Part shown: piece after piece, positions 8,121-17,462 of the stretch
Layout of the letters: the number at the start of each line of letters is the position of its first letter
Position numbering within the stretch: position 1 is the stretch's first letter
Source: Desulfomonile tiedjei DSM 6799
GTDB lineage: Bacteria > Desulfobacterota > Desulfomonilia > Desulfomonilales > Desulfomonilaceae
Reading direction: 5' to 3'
Assembly (NCBI RefSeq): GCF_000266945.1
Contig: NC_018025.1
Coordinates: 2,666,001 to 2,730,000, forward strand
DNA: 64,000 nucleotides
Notes under the pieces: model-generated
Seen by the model: only the letters and a program-made list of their open reading frames with translations
Database searches by the model: none
Told to the model about the DNA's origin: nothing
Translations under genes and position numbers: made by a program

Positions 8121-9191
8121 ATGGATAGTGCATCAGCAGTCAAGATCTTAATTGTGGATGATGAGCCGCATATCTGCGAACTCCTATCGCGTTGGATATC
8201 TGCTGAAGGTTATCACTGCACTTTGGTCCACGATGGTGAAGCTGCAATAAGAGAGCTCCAAAAAGAGGCTTACGCATTGGTCGTAAGTGACATCATGATG
8301 CCTGGAATGTCAGGATTAGATCTGCTGACGATTGCCCACAAACTGTTTCCGGATTCCGCTTTCGTCATGGTGACGGCTGTTGACGATCGAAAGACAGCCA
8401 TCCTGACGCTGGAACTCGGAGCCTACGGGTATGTTATCAAGCCCTTCGATCGCAACGAAATATTGATAAATGTTGCAGGAGCTTTGGAAAGACGGAGGCT
8501 CCAGATTCTAAGCCGAGAGTACGAGCGCAGCCTTGAATTACAGGTGGAGAAACGGACGAAAGAAGTGCGAGACAGAGAGGAAGAGATCATCCTCCGTCTG
8601 ATTTCTGCGACGGGATATCGTGATGATGAAACTGGCGCTCATGTGAAAAGGATCGGGCTCTATGCAGCGGAAATGGCCACAGCGTTCGGATGGAGTCGTC
8701 TCCAAATAGAAGAATTGAGGCTTGCAGCCCCCATGCATGACGTTGGAAAAATAGGCATTCCTGACAGCATTCTCCGGAAACCGGGAGGATTGGATCCTGA
8801 AGAATTCGAAATCATGAAGACACACACGGAAATTGGAGCCAAAATACTTCACGATTCCAACGTCCCACTTATCAGGATGGCGCAAGAAATTGCTTATTGC
8901 CATCATGAGCGATGGGACGGTTCGGGGTATCCCAGAGGACTATCCGGAGAGGAAATTCCGCAATCAGCCGCAATAGTTGCAGTTGTTGACGTCTATGACG
9001 CTCTGACTCACGACAGAGTCTACCGACCGGCACTTTCGGAAGAAAAAGCATTGAACATAATGATGGGCGCAAATACCGGACACTTTGGCAAAGAGATCTT
9101 TGACTGCTTCTTGAGTCTTCTGCCAATTCTTCGCGAAATCAGAGAGACCGTGAAAGATGAAGTCATTCATGATCGAATATCTTCCGTGTAG
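8121..9191 (+). CDS. Response regulator with HD-GYP phosphodiesterase output
   Basis: A 356-residue cytoplasmic two-component protein of the RpfG type. Residues about 8-125 are a receiver domain (ILIVDDEPH acidic pocket, SDIMMPG with the phospho-Asp, KPFD lysine). A short coiled linker leads to an HD-GYP domain with MHDVGKIGIPD (HD dyad), HHERWDGSGYP (GYP motif) and DVYDALTHDR. Such domains hydrolyse cyclic di-GMP, or act as its sensors. The ATG at 8121 follows GGGAG. No sensor kinase is adjacent, so its input is unknown. All the expected metal-binding motifs look intact. Confidence 0.9.
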   Translation: MDSASAVKILIVDDEPHICELLSRWISAEGYHCTLVHDGEAAIRELQKEAYALVVSDIMMPGMSGLDLLTIAHKLFPDSAFVMVTAVDDRKTAILTLELGAYGYVIKPFDRNEILINVAGALERRRLQILSREYERSLELQVEKRTKEVRDREEEIILRLISATGYRDDETGAHVKRIGLYAAEMATAFGWSRLQIEELRLAAPMHDVGKIGIPDSILRKPGGLDPEEFEIMKTHTEIGAKILHDSNVPLIRMAQEIAYCHHERWDGSGYPRGLSGEEIPQSAAIVAVVDVYDALTHDRVYRPALSEEKALNIMMGANTGHFGKEIFDCFLSLLPILREIRETVKDEVIHDRISSV

Positions 9192-9227
9192 CGAGATCGC
9201 ATTCAGATCATCCGGAGAATCCCCATC

Positions 9228-9932
9228 CTAATGCTTTGCCGCTGCAAAGTTTTCCAAGAGTACTTGCTGTTTCGTCATCTCGTGTCGCTCTCTCTCAGTC
9301 TGTAGGTTAGCGGTAGTCTCAGCCAATTGTTTCTGCAAACGGTTAATTCTCGCCTTGTACTCAGCGAGTTCTTTCCTCAGGCGTTTTTGACCTTTCTGAA
9401 ACGTATAGTTTTGGGTTCTGTCGGAAGTGATGTCCTGAATTATAGCCATTATGTGGCGATCCGCGGAAAACCGAACAGATCGCAAATGCAGCCGCGCCCA
9501 TATTCTTTTGTCCCCGATCTTGAGGATTGCTTCCGTGTGCACGGGTTTTCTATCTGCAAGAACCTTTTCCAGGAGCGCTGTGGTCTTTTCCTTGAGAACG
9601 AGAGCTTTGTCCGGATCGTCGGGAACAGGCAACGCATCAATGAACCGTGAACCTTGTAGGTTCTCGCAATTAGAACTGATAGAATTCAGTGCGCCATTCG
9701 CATAAACAACGAAGAACCATTTGTCTATGAGCATGATGGGGATAGGAATCGCCTCGAGCAATTTTCCGAGAGCGGTGCTGCCAATACTCCTGAGATCGAA
9801 GAGTCCGGAAGAAGTGAATTCCGGAGAAAACAGATTCTTCAGATCGATGGAGCACGTTGGTTCATCTCGAAGTCCCAAGTTTTGAGGGCATTCCTCCAGC
9901 GTATCGAAGCTGTAAAATGTTTGAGATGTCAT
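9228..9932 (-). CDS. PAS-domain protein with C-terminal coiled coil, no output domain
   Basis: A 234-residue soluble protein. Residues about 53-170 form one PAS fold with a PAC end (ILKIGDKRIWARLHLRSV then IMAIIQDITSDRTQ). Residues 175-225 are a heptad-rich coiled coil (RLRKELAEYKARINRLQKQ). There is no kinase, GGDEF or DNA-binding domain, and the frame ends naturally. It is on the same strand as the PstS-like and NtrC-type genes, about 90 bp downstream of the former. It may be a sensory adaptor in that group, but this is inference. Confidence 0.75.
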   Translation of the reverse strand: MTSQTFYSFDTLEECPQNLGLRDEPTCSIDLKNLFSPEFTSSGLFDLRSIGSTALGKLLEAIPIPIMLIDKWFFVVYANGALNSISSNCENLQGSRFIDALPVPDDPDKALVLKEKTTALLEKVLADRKPVHTEAILKIGDKRIWARLHLRSVRFSADRHIMAIIQDITSDRTQNYTFQKGQKRLRKELAEYKARINRLQKQLAETTANLQTERERHEMTKQQVLLENFAAAKH

Positions 9933-10020
9933 ATTCTATCCTTATCTTGAATGCAAATTGGATGATTGCTGTGGATCGATGAAATAATCTTTGCGTACAG
10001 ATCCACTCGTTGCGTTGCTT

Positions 10021-10911
10021 TTACCGGGTAGTCAGCATCACCGGTTTTTGATCTTGAGAGATCGCCGGAATTACGCCCGAATTCGAATTCGTCGTTCTGT
10101 TGGGAACCATTGGGTAAGAGCCGTCTGCCAGGGTGAATCTGCTGGGCATTACGGGTTGCGAGTTTTCATCGTTCTTCACCGCAATCTTCCGGAGCGATTC
10201 ATGCCCCAACAAAAAGTTCAACTGTTCCATGTTCTGGGTCGGGAGAAAACCGACGCCACCCTTTACTCGATCTACATAGGGAATGATGAGGCTGACATAA
10301 CGAACTCGAGCAGCTTTGGGAGTCAAGGTAGCCTTGAGCATGTCTTCTATTTTTCCGGTGCTTTCCTGCCACGTGAACACTTTGATCTCCATGTCCGGCC
10401 CGCCGACTTGACTCCAGTTGGTATATTCTCCCGAAAACACCTTTCTCAGTTGATCGACGGTCAGAACACGCACGGGATTTTTCGGATTCGTCACAATGGA
10501 CACCAGTTCACCCCGGGCCAGTTGATCTGCTGCAGCCGTGTCGGAGGCATTTTGTGCCGGACGATGTACTGCCGGATCGGCTGGACGCTGTGTCAACATC
10601 TGTTTCCCCAGAACAGTCATGGCGTGTACGGTATCGAAATTTTGGTGCGAAATTTCCGGCTTGCCGGTCTGAGCAAGAAGCTCCGCAAGTTCAATGGGCT
10701 GTTTTCCTGAGGTCAGTTCTTTCTTCACATCTGCTACCATTTGCTTCGCGACTTCTTCCATGAGTTCTTTCTTGAGGCGATTGATCACGTCTTTGGGAAG
10801 AGCCTGGACCAGGTGCTTTGTCAAATCGCTCATTATGGAAACCTCCTGGGCATTTGCTCCTGTGACTGACGCAATCGCGAAAACCACTATTGCTACAAGA
10901 AGTCTTTTCAT
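10021..10911 (-). CDS. Secreted PstS-like substrate-binding domain protein
   Basis: A 296-residue exported protein (signal peptide about residues 1-21, MKRLLVAIVVFAIASVTGANA). Residues 25-110 are helical and lysine/glutamate-rich. Residues 130-260 match the PstS-like periplasmic-binding fold, with VSIVTNPKNPVRVLTVDQLR, VFSGEYTNWSQVGG and VFTWQESTG, in which Ser/Thr residues would bind an oxyanion. It is shorter than transport PstS proteins and no pstCAB follows, so a sensing or scavenging role is more likely than uptake. A good sigma-54 promoter lies 50 bp upstream and an NtrC-type regulator gene lies just beyond it. Confidence 0.7.
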   Translation of the reverse strand: MKRLLVAIVVFAIASVTGANAQEVSIMSDLTKHLVQALPKDVINRLKKELMEEVAKQMVADVKKELTSGKQPIELAELLAQTGKPEISHQNFDTVHAMTVLGKQMLTQRPADPAVHRPAQNASDTAAADQLARGELVSIVTNPKNPVRVLTVDQLRKVFSGEYTNWSQVGGPDMEIKVFTWQESTGKIEDMLKATLTPKAARVRYVSLIIPYVDRVKGGVGFLPTQNMEQLNFLLGHESLRKIAVKNDENSQPVMPSRFTLADGSYPMVPNRTTNSNSGVIPAISQDQKPVMLTTR

Positions 10912-10959
10912 TTTGAGGTCTCCTTTCCACGGGAATACACCTACTAAGGTATTCTCATA

Positions 10960-10975
10960 GGCAATTTATATGCCA
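10960..10975 (-). promoter_or_regulatory. Sigma-54 (-24/-12) promoter of the PstS-like gene
   Basis: On the minus strand TGGCAT-ATAAA-TTGCC gives the GG and GC pairs at exactly the 12-bp spacing required by sigma-54, with only small departures from TGGCAC-N5-TTGCW. The start point would be near 10949, leaving a 38-nt leader. The gene directly upstream encodes a sigma-54 activator. Confidence 0.65.
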
Positions 10976-11072
10976 TGCGTCCGTTTTGCTTTCACAGCAG
11001 GCTTTGGAGACCGCAACGTCACCCGGACAAACATGATTCAAAGTGAGTATGGTGTGAAAATTTGTGGGATTC

Positions 11073-11092
11073 GTCCCATATTTTCATGGGAC
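11073..11092. promoter_or_regulatory. Palindrome, candidate upstream activator site
   Basis: GTCCCAT-attttc-ATGGGAC is a perfect 7-bp inverted repeat with a 6-bp spacer. Its centre is about 133 bp upstream of the start point predicted from the sigma-54 promoter at 10960-10975, a normal enhancer distance for NtrC-type activators. No T-run follows on either strand, so a terminator is unlikely. Confidence 0.55.
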
Positions 11093-11164
11093 AAAATCAT
11101 CGACCGAAGGGAAAATACGCGGCAATGCGTCGTTCGAATCAGCAGGGAAGGGGTAGCAGACCGC

Positions 11165-12577
11165 TCAGTTATCTTCTGTGTTGATGCGGTATTGTTTTAT
11201 CTTGGCATGAATCGTTGTGTAATCTATTTGCAGGAGACGCGCTGCTTTGGCTTTGTTTCCGCCCGTTTTTCGTAGGGCTTCCTCCAGAATGCGCCTTTCT
11301 ATTTCAGTAGTGCTGCGGCGCACGAGCTCCTTGAACGAGAGCCCTGTCTCCAGGATGGATTCCATAGAATCGGAGTTGTTTTCGCACCCATCCGTGAGAG
11401 TGTCTTCAAGACCGAGGTGGTCCGGATCGATGAAATCCCTGGCTTGCAGAACCGCTCGACGGACCGCAGATCTCAATTCCCGAACGTTCCCGGGCCAGGC
11501 GTGGTTCACGACCGTATCAGATGCTGATGGAGAAAACCCTTTGACTTGCTTGCCTAATTCAATATTAGTGGCTTCAAGTATACGATTTGCGATATGCAAA
11601 ATGTCTTCTTTGCGCCCGCGAAGCGGAGGGATAGTAATAGTGAACTCACTCAATCTATAGAACAGATCGCGACAGAATGAACCATTCCGTACCCCTATGT
11701 TCAGATCTTCATTCGTTGCTATCAAAATTCGTACATCTACTGTTACCGGCTTCTTGCCTCCAACCCGAAAAAAGCTCTTTTCCTGTATGGCTCGAAGCAG
11801 CTTGATTTGAGATCCGAGGGGCATATTTCTGATTTCATCCAGGAAAAGCGTGCCTCCTGCCGCCAATTCGAATTTTCCCGGCTTTGCAGCATTCGCTCCC
11901 GTAAAAGCTCCTTTTTCATAGCCAAATAATTCGCTCTCGAAGAGAGTCTCAGGAATGGCACCGCAATCGACCGGGACCATCTGGGCTTGAGCCCTTTGAC
12001 TTGCATCGTGAATAGCGCGGGCTACCAATTCTTTACCGGTACCGGTTTCTCCTTGGATGATGACCGAGAAATTGGATGGGGCTACCAGGGCTATTTCCCC
12101 GACGATTTTGGTCACCGCATCACTCGGCCCCATCATTTCCTGCAATCTCAAAATCGCAGCATTCTGGTTTTCATCACAAAAGGTCCGTTTGGCGAGACTG
12201 GGTCTTCTGTCCTCCAAGGCTTTCCTGATTTTTGAAAGAAAGTCCTGGAAATTAAAAGGCTTTTCAACATAATCGAATGCGCCCAGCTTGACTGCTTCGA
12301 CTGCTCCGTCAATCCCTCCCCATGCGGTTATCATGATCACCGGCAGATTCGTGTCCAGGGAACGCGCTTGCTTCAGCAGTTCCATACCGGACATGCCCGG
12401 CATCCTCACATCGGTGATCATCAGATCCGGCATGCCGAGCCGTATCATCTCGAGCGCGGTAAATCCGTTATGTGCAACTATCGGCGAGAATCCTTCCTTT
12501 TCAAGTAGCCGAAAAATAAGATCGCAAATGTCTTCTTCATCGTCAACGATCAGAATTCTTTCTTTTTGACGACCCAT
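11165..12577 (-). CDS. NtrC-type sigma-54-dependent response regulator
   Basis: A 470-residue transcription activator. Residues 4-120 are a receiver domain (ILIVDDEEDIC, phospho-Asp in MITDVRMPG, EKPFN). Residues about 150-385 form the AAA+ domain with Walker A GETGTGKE, the sigma-54 contact loop GAFTGA and Walker B GGTLFLDEI. The end is a Fis-type helix-turn-helix (GGNKAKAARLLQIDYTTIHA). The ATG at 12577 follows AGGAG; an upstream TTG is less likely. No histidine kinase is adjacent. The sigma-54 promoter and palindrome downstream suggest that it activates the PstS-like gene. Confidence 0.92.
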   Translation of the reverse strand: MGRQKERILIVDDEEDICDLIFRLLEKEGFSPIVAHNGFTALEMIRLGMPDLMITDVRMPGMSGMELLKQARSLDTNLPVIMITAWGGIDGAVEAVKLGAFDYVEKPFNFQDFLSKIRKALEDRRPSLAKRTFCDENQNAAILRLQEMMGPSDAVTKIVGEIALVAPSNFSVIIQGETGTGKELVARAIHDASQRAQAQMVPVDCGAIPETLFESELFGYEKGAFTGANAAKPGKFELAAGGTLFLDEIRNMPLGSQIKLLRAIQEKSFFRVGGKKPVTVDVRILIATNEDLNIGVRNGSFCRDLFYRLSEFTITIPPLRGRKEDILHIANRILEATNIELGKQVKGFSPSASDTVVNHAWPGNVRELRSAVRRAVLQARDFIDPDHLGLEDTLTDGCENNSDSMESILETGLSFKELVRRSTTEIERRILEEALRKTGGNKAKAARLLQIDYTTIHAKIKQYRINTEDN

Positions 12578-13355
12578 ATCATCAACTCCTAGCAAACGAA
12601 CCTCATGGTAGAGAATGGACCAGAGGAAGGCTCATCATGATTTTCATATAAAATATACTTGGAACAAACAAACATACAAGGCTTGTACTGCTGGCAATAC
12701 AAAAAAAGCTCGGGCGGACCCGAAACGAGAGCTGAAAAATGTGCACACCAGTGCTCCACCCCCAAGCCACATGAACTTTTCGGAATTGCTACTTGGAAGA
12801 CGCCATCCACTGAGGACTTCGTCCTGTGCGTCCCGCTGCATACGCATCCAAGAGTTGGTTCAACTCGTGTTGTTCAGACATCTACGAAATAGACCAAAAT
12901 AGGTTAATTGACAAGAAAAATCATGAAATTTCACCCCATATGCAGTATTCTGATATCCAGTTGTTAAAGAGGACACTGAAATCGTGAAAGGCGGGAACCT
13001 TTTATCGGGCCGAACAAAGGGTTTCCCCTCAACTTCTCTGTATCGGTCGTCTCTGTCGGATTCCAATTGTGCACGAGCTGACGATCCATACAGGAATCCT
13101 TGGAAGAATTTCGTTGACAGCTACTTAAATTGTGCTAAATAGCGACGCCATCCCTGCTCAGTGATGACGAACGGTTTGCGGAACGTGTCGGGATTCGTGA
13201 CCTCAGAGCGACCGGATTTCTGTACGCCGGAAAGAACTCAAGGCGAAGGGGAAGCGAAGAGTGGTTCCAATTTCCGGAAATCTTCAACGCTGGAGCTATG
13301 GCATTATTCCCAACTGCGATGCTGAGCCGTAATTAACCTCAAAACGGAAGGGACC
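12578..13355. other. Non-coding region between divergent genes with one candidate promoter
   Basis: These 778 bp contain only short frames without ribosome sites. A candidate sigma-70 promoter for the rightward SGNH-like gene is TTGACA (13114-13119), 16 bp, TAAATA (13136-13141), which would leave a leader of about 205 nt. I recognise no RNA gene or repeat here. Confidence 0.4.
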
Positions 13356-14678
13356 ATGGAATCAAAAGAAGTCCCGGGAATTTCTACAGACGTGATGACT
13401 GGAACGGGCTGGTTCCGTAGGCTGGTGAGATCTCTACCCAATTATTACAGCACCTTGGCATTGATATTTTTCAATTGTCTGTTATTATTTGTAATTATCA
13501 ATCTGATTGCAGATGCTGCACTCGAAATGCACTCGCAAAAAAAGAAAGCGGATGCACAAAAGGGAACCCCGTGGTCGTACAGAAGGTTTCACGATTCGTT
13601 GACCCGAGTGTATCCGGGTCTTACGAACGACCAAATATCGAAACTAATGGTTGAAACTCGACATCTCAGACAGGAGTACGAATCGTATACCGAATTCAGA
13701 GAGAGTCCCTGTAATGGAGAATACGTCAACGTAGATGTCAAAGGTTACCGACCCATAAAGAATCAGGGACCCTGGCCCCCGACTACCGACAAGTTCACCA
13801 TTTTCGTCTTTGGCGGCTCTACAGCCTTCGGATACGGCGTTGCCGATGATATGACCGTGGCATCACGCATGCAAGATCTGCTTGCATCCGAGTACGGAAT
13901 CGCTGCAAACGTGTACAATCTCGGCCGTGGCAGCTATTTTTCCGTTCAGGAACGCGTGCTCTTCGAAAAACTGCTCCTTGCCGGATACGTGCCGGATATG
14001 GCGATCTTTATCGATGGGCTGAACGACCTGACACTTTACGACGGTGTGCCGGCTCGTACGCGAAACCTGAGGGCATTCATGGATGAAGGAGAAATACCTT
14101 TAATAACGAAAGTTATCAAAGGACTTCCACTCATGAAGGCCACCAAGATCGCAATGTCGTCACACGATACCGGGGATGTAAAGATCCAGGATCTGTTCAA
14201 AATAGCTTCTCCTTCGGATCGATCCAGCATAATGCAAGGTGTGGCAAAACGCTACTTCTCGAACATCAAGCTTACGGAGGCAATAGCAGCGGGTTACCGC
14301 GTGACTCCGGTTTTTGTCTGGCAACCGGTGCCTGTCTATGCATATGATCGTAAATACTGTATCTTCGGTGAATTCGATTACGAAGGGCAACTTCCAGCCT
14401 TGAAGCCCGGATACGATTTTATGGCGCGGACGTTTGCAGAGCATCCTCCAAACAAGAATGTGATCTGGGCCGCGGACATTCAACAGAATCTGAAAATGCC
14501 TCTGTATGTCGATGCAGTTCACTACAGTCCGGAAATGACCACCATTCTGGCCAAATTCATTCTCGACACTGTCATGAGTCGCGGTCTTTATGAGGAATCC
14601 CTGAATCGCCGACAGAACCGCATCGATAAGAGTCACTCTTTCGAGAAGCAATTCCAAGCGGGCCCCGCGCAGGAATGA
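13356..14678 (+). CDS. Membrane-anchored SGNH-hydrolase-like protein
   Basis: A 440-residue protein with one N-terminal membrane helix (about residues 32-54), placing the rest in the periplasm. The SGNH blocks are visible: FVFGGSTAFGYGV (block I, nucleophile Ser near residue 155), DGLNDL (block III Asn) and VDAVHYSPEM near residue 390 (block V Asp/His). SGNH enzymes remove acyl groups from sugars or lipids. The ATG follows GGAAGGGA. It overlaps the next gene by four bases (ATGA), a membrane protein with a GT-C look, so the two are probably one functional unit acting on an envelope glycan or lipid. The substrate is unknown. Confidence 0.7.
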   Translation: MESKEVPGISTDVMTGTGWFRRLVRSLPNYYSTLALIFFNCLLLFVIINLIADAALEMHSQKKKADAQKGTPWSYRRFHDSLTRVYPGLTNDQISKLMVETRHLRQEYESYTEFRESPCNGEYVNVDVKGYRPIKNQGPWPPTTDKFTIFVFGGSTAFGYGVADDMTVASRMQDLLASEYGIAANVYNLGRGSYFSVQERVLFEKLLLAGYVPDMAIFIDGLNDLTLYDGVPARTRNLRAFMDEGEIPLITKVIKGLPLMKATKIAMSSHDTGDVKIQDLFKIASPSDRSSIMQGVAKRYFSNIKLTEAIAAGYRVTPVFVWQPVPVYAYDRKYCIFGEFDYEGQLPALKPGYDFMARTFAEHPPNKNVIWAADIQQNLKMPLYVDAVHYSPEMTTILAKFILDTVMSRGLYEESLNRRQNRIDKSHSFEKQFQAGPAQE

Positions 14679-16378
14679 CTCGTGAGGAGCGACTTGTGAA
14701 CACTGCCTTCCATTCTTGTTCCTCTGAAAAGTATTGGGAAGACAGAATTCGGCAGATTTTCTGGATTGTCGGAATACTGGCCGGCGCCACTCTTACCTAC
14801 ACTACTCGCCACTTCATCAATGGTGACGCCATCAACTACATCGAAATGGGAGAGGCGTTCCGTCAGGCAAATGTCCGGGATTTTGTCAATCTCACTGCAA
14901 GTCCGGGCTATGCAGTTTTGCTGGGTCTCACGCAAAGCCTGCTGAATACGAATCCCTGGACCGAGATCCCCTTGTTGAAAGGAGTCAATTTTGTCCTGCT
15001 GTTAATTGGCATGTGGGCATGCGATTTTCTCCTCCGCTCTCTGAGGAAGAGCTACGCACCCTTGAGCGATAAGGGGATGCTCCTGCCCTGGTTCATGATA
15101 ATGGCCCTTGCCTATGCAATGTTCCTGTTTTGTGCTCTCGTTTGGATCACTCCGAAATTGGTTGCTCCTGACATGGCCACCTTCTCCACGACTCTATTGT
15201 CTATGGCCATGATTCTGCAGATTCGAGAGAACCCGCAATCATATCGGCCATATTTGTGGCTGGGTGTCTTGCTGGGTATAGCGTATCTCTTCAAAACCTT
15301 CTTCTTCTCGTTTTCGCTCATATTCCTGGGGGCAGCCGTCATAGCCTGTGGTTCGATCCAGAGGGCTATTCCGAGAATCACGCTTGCACTCGTATCTATG
15401 ATTTTGGTGAGCGCTTTGTGGATAATCCCCTTGTCCATGAAACTCGGGACCTTATCCTACGGAGAAACAGGACCGCTCAATTATGCAATATACGTGAAAG
15501 CAGAAGGAAAGGGACGTTATTGCCCCGTCATTCTCGACGACCGTCCGGAAGTGTTGCTCTATAAGACTGATTTCGTCGAGAAATGCACGCGCCCTGCAAC
15601 ATTCGACCCGAGCTATTGGAAAGTGGGTATGAAGCCGGTGTTCGATTTGAAGATTCACCTGACACTGGTCTTCGAGCATGCTCTTCAGATCTGCTCGGAC
15701 AAACCTTGGCTTTTCCTTGCAGTGCTCATCTGGATAGCATGGAATATAACAGCAGGAGGCTTCCGATTCAGAGAGTCGGGCACTTTCGTCATTCCTCTGT
15801 ATTTGGTGGTCCCATCTCTCGTCGGCATCTTGATGTACAGCGTGATCCATGTGGAAATGAGGTACATCGCTCCGTTCATATTCCTCGTCTTTCTGGGGGT
15901 GGTTCTCTGTTTGAGATACGATACAAACCACTCTTCTATGAAGAACGGCGTTATCGGGGCATTCGGAATGCTTGCGGTCATTCTCGTGCTACTGGCACTT
16001 TCCGTGATCGATCAGAGTATTCGAGGGTCGATCTCCGGTGGAACCAAACCGACGTACAAAGAAGCATACTCCGAATTATTCGCGGTAAAAGATTACCTTC
16101 AAGACCAGGGGCTGCAACCAGGGGATCAAGTAGCAGTGATAGGGTATCCGCCAATTTACTGGGCCAGAATATCGGGGGTCAAGATCTCGGCAGAAATTCC
16201 GAACGAGAAAGAAATGATGTCGGCCACAGTTGAAGACAGGAAGAAAGCCCTTGCTACTCTTCGCCCGGCTGGAGTGAACGCCGTAGTGGTTAAAGGCAAA
16301 GAGTTTGCCGGACTGATTGCAGAAGGATGGAAGCTCATTCCCGGTACCCGTGATTTCTATGCATTCACTTTCAGATGA
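14675..16378 (+). CDS. Polytopic membrane protein, GT-C glycosyltransferase-like
   Basis: A 567-residue inner-membrane protein with about 11 helices and a soluble C-terminal part of about 110 residues. The first external loop has the acidic stretch INGDAINYIEMGEAF (near residue 50), placed like the catalytic Asp of GT-C/GT39 enzymes that use polyprenyl-phosphate sugars. Later loops contain HVEMRYIAPF, also common in that group. No strict signature is complete, so the enzyme activity is inferred. Its start overlaps the SGNH-like gene stop (ATGA), which argues for coupled translation and a shared role in envelope polysaccharide or lipid modification. Confidence 0.55.
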   Translation: MTREERLVNTAFHSCSSEKYWEDRIRQIFWIVGILAGATLTYTTRHFINGDAINYIEMGEAFRQANVRDFVNLTASPGYAVLLGLTQSLLNTNPWTEIPLLKGVNFVLLLIGMWACDFLLRSLRKSYAPLSDKGMLLPWFMIMALAYAMFLFCALVWITPKLVAPDMATFSTTLLSMAMILQIRENPQSYRPYLWLGVLLGIAYLFKTFFFSFSLIFLGAAVIACGSIQRAIPRITLALVSMILVSALWIIPLSMKLGTLSYGETGPLNYAIYVKAEGKGRYCPVILDDRPEVLLYKTDFVEKCTRPATFDPSYWKVGMKPVFDLKIHLTLVFEHALQICSDKPWLFLAVLIWIAWNITAGGFRFRESGTFVIPLYLVVPSLVGILMYSVIHVEMRYIAPFIFLVFLGVVLCLRYDTNHSSMKNGVIGAFGMLAVILVLLALSVIDQSIRGSISGGTKPTYKEAYSELFAVKDYLQDQGLQPGDQVAVIGYPPIYWARISGVKISAEIPNEKEMMSATVEDRKKALATLRPAGVNAVVVKGKEFAGLIAEGWKLIPGTRDFYAFTFR

Positions 16379-16622
16379 AGCAATATTTTCCTGCCCAATC
16401 GAAAACCGCAATTGCTCTGCACCGGAGACGGCCCGCCTTTCGTGAAGACGATCTTCTTTCAACTCGGAGAATTCAGTTTCGTACGCCATGGGGTTGGTAA
16501 GAAGAAGCATACAGGTGTATGGTGAAGCGGAATTCCGGTGAGGAGTTCCATACCATTTCGCAATATGTATATAAAATGGTGAAATGGCTGTCAAATTTGA
16601 TGCAAATACAGGAGGTTTCTGC

Positions 16623-17162
16623 ATGCCGTGGTATGAATTTGAAAACAAACGTCCTCAAGTCCACTATGAGGCTTTTGTTCATCCTCAGGCAGTCCTCATA
16701 GGAGATGTGCGGATCGATGCAGGATGCTACATAGGTGCCGGAGCCGTTTTGCGGGGTGATATCGGCTTTATTCAGGTGGGACGCGGATCGAACGTCCAGG
16801 AAAATTGTGTGCTTCATACGTTTCCGGATAAGGGGACCATTCTTCATCCCGAAACTCACATAGGCCACGGAGCAATCCTTCACGGATGCGAGATTTGCTC
16901 CAACGTCCTTGTGGGGATGGGATCCATCCTCGCCGATGATGTCAAGATAAATTCCAATTGCTTGATTGGTGCCCGGAGCTTTATCAATTCCGGGGTGGAG
17001 ATTCCACCCAATAACCTCGTGATGGGAGCACCGGCCAGAATCGTGAGTCCGATCACTTCCGATCAACTGGAAAACATGGCAGAGGGTAGGGCGCTTTATC
17101 AGGAGCTTGCTCGACGGTACCTTCGAAGTTTTCATAAAATACCCGATTACCGAGTCCGCTGA
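16623..17162 (+). CDS. Gamma-carbonic-anhydrase-like / PaaY-like hexapeptide protein
   Basis: A 179-residue left-handed beta-helix protein. The ATG at 16623 sits 6 bp after GGAGGT; an earlier in-frame ATG (16584) has no such site. Hexapeptide turns run from about residue 10 to 130 (AVLIGDVRIDAG, GAGAVLRGDIGF). Three zinc-ligand histidines are present, in VLHTFPDKG and in HIGHGAILHG. The family includes gamma carbonic anhydrases and PaaY, a thioesterase linked to aromatic acid breakdown. The position before the aromatic/alicyclic acid cluster makes the PaaY-like option attractive, but sequence alone does not decide. Confidence 0.8.
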   Translation: MPWYEFENKRPQVHYEAFVHPQAVLIGDVRIDAGCYIGAGAVLRGDIGFIQVGRGSNVQENCVLHTFPDKGTILHPETHIGHGAILHGCEICSNVLVGMGSILADDVKINSNCLIGARSFINSGVEIPPNNLVMGAPARIVSPITSDQLENMAEGRALYQELARRYLRSFHKIPDYRVR

Positions 17163-17462
17163 AAACATAAATGCAAAGAAGTATGGTCTGCTGAATACCT
17201 GACGATTTGTGGGAAACGAGGGCGTTTCTCGAGATTGGAGAATCATCCGCATGCCCTGGCGAAATTAGTCGCCTTGACTTCCACGGCGACCATGCCCTAT
17301 ATCCATTCCTTGGAGACTCTCAGGCAATAGAGTATGTTACTATAAGGTTCCCTTTATCGCGATGACCCAACTCGGGAGTTCAAATCGTACGGACTCGAGT
17401 CGGCCTGCTCGAAGATCTGCTGAAATTGAACAGGAGATCGACATTTGACTGAGGAACCGGTG

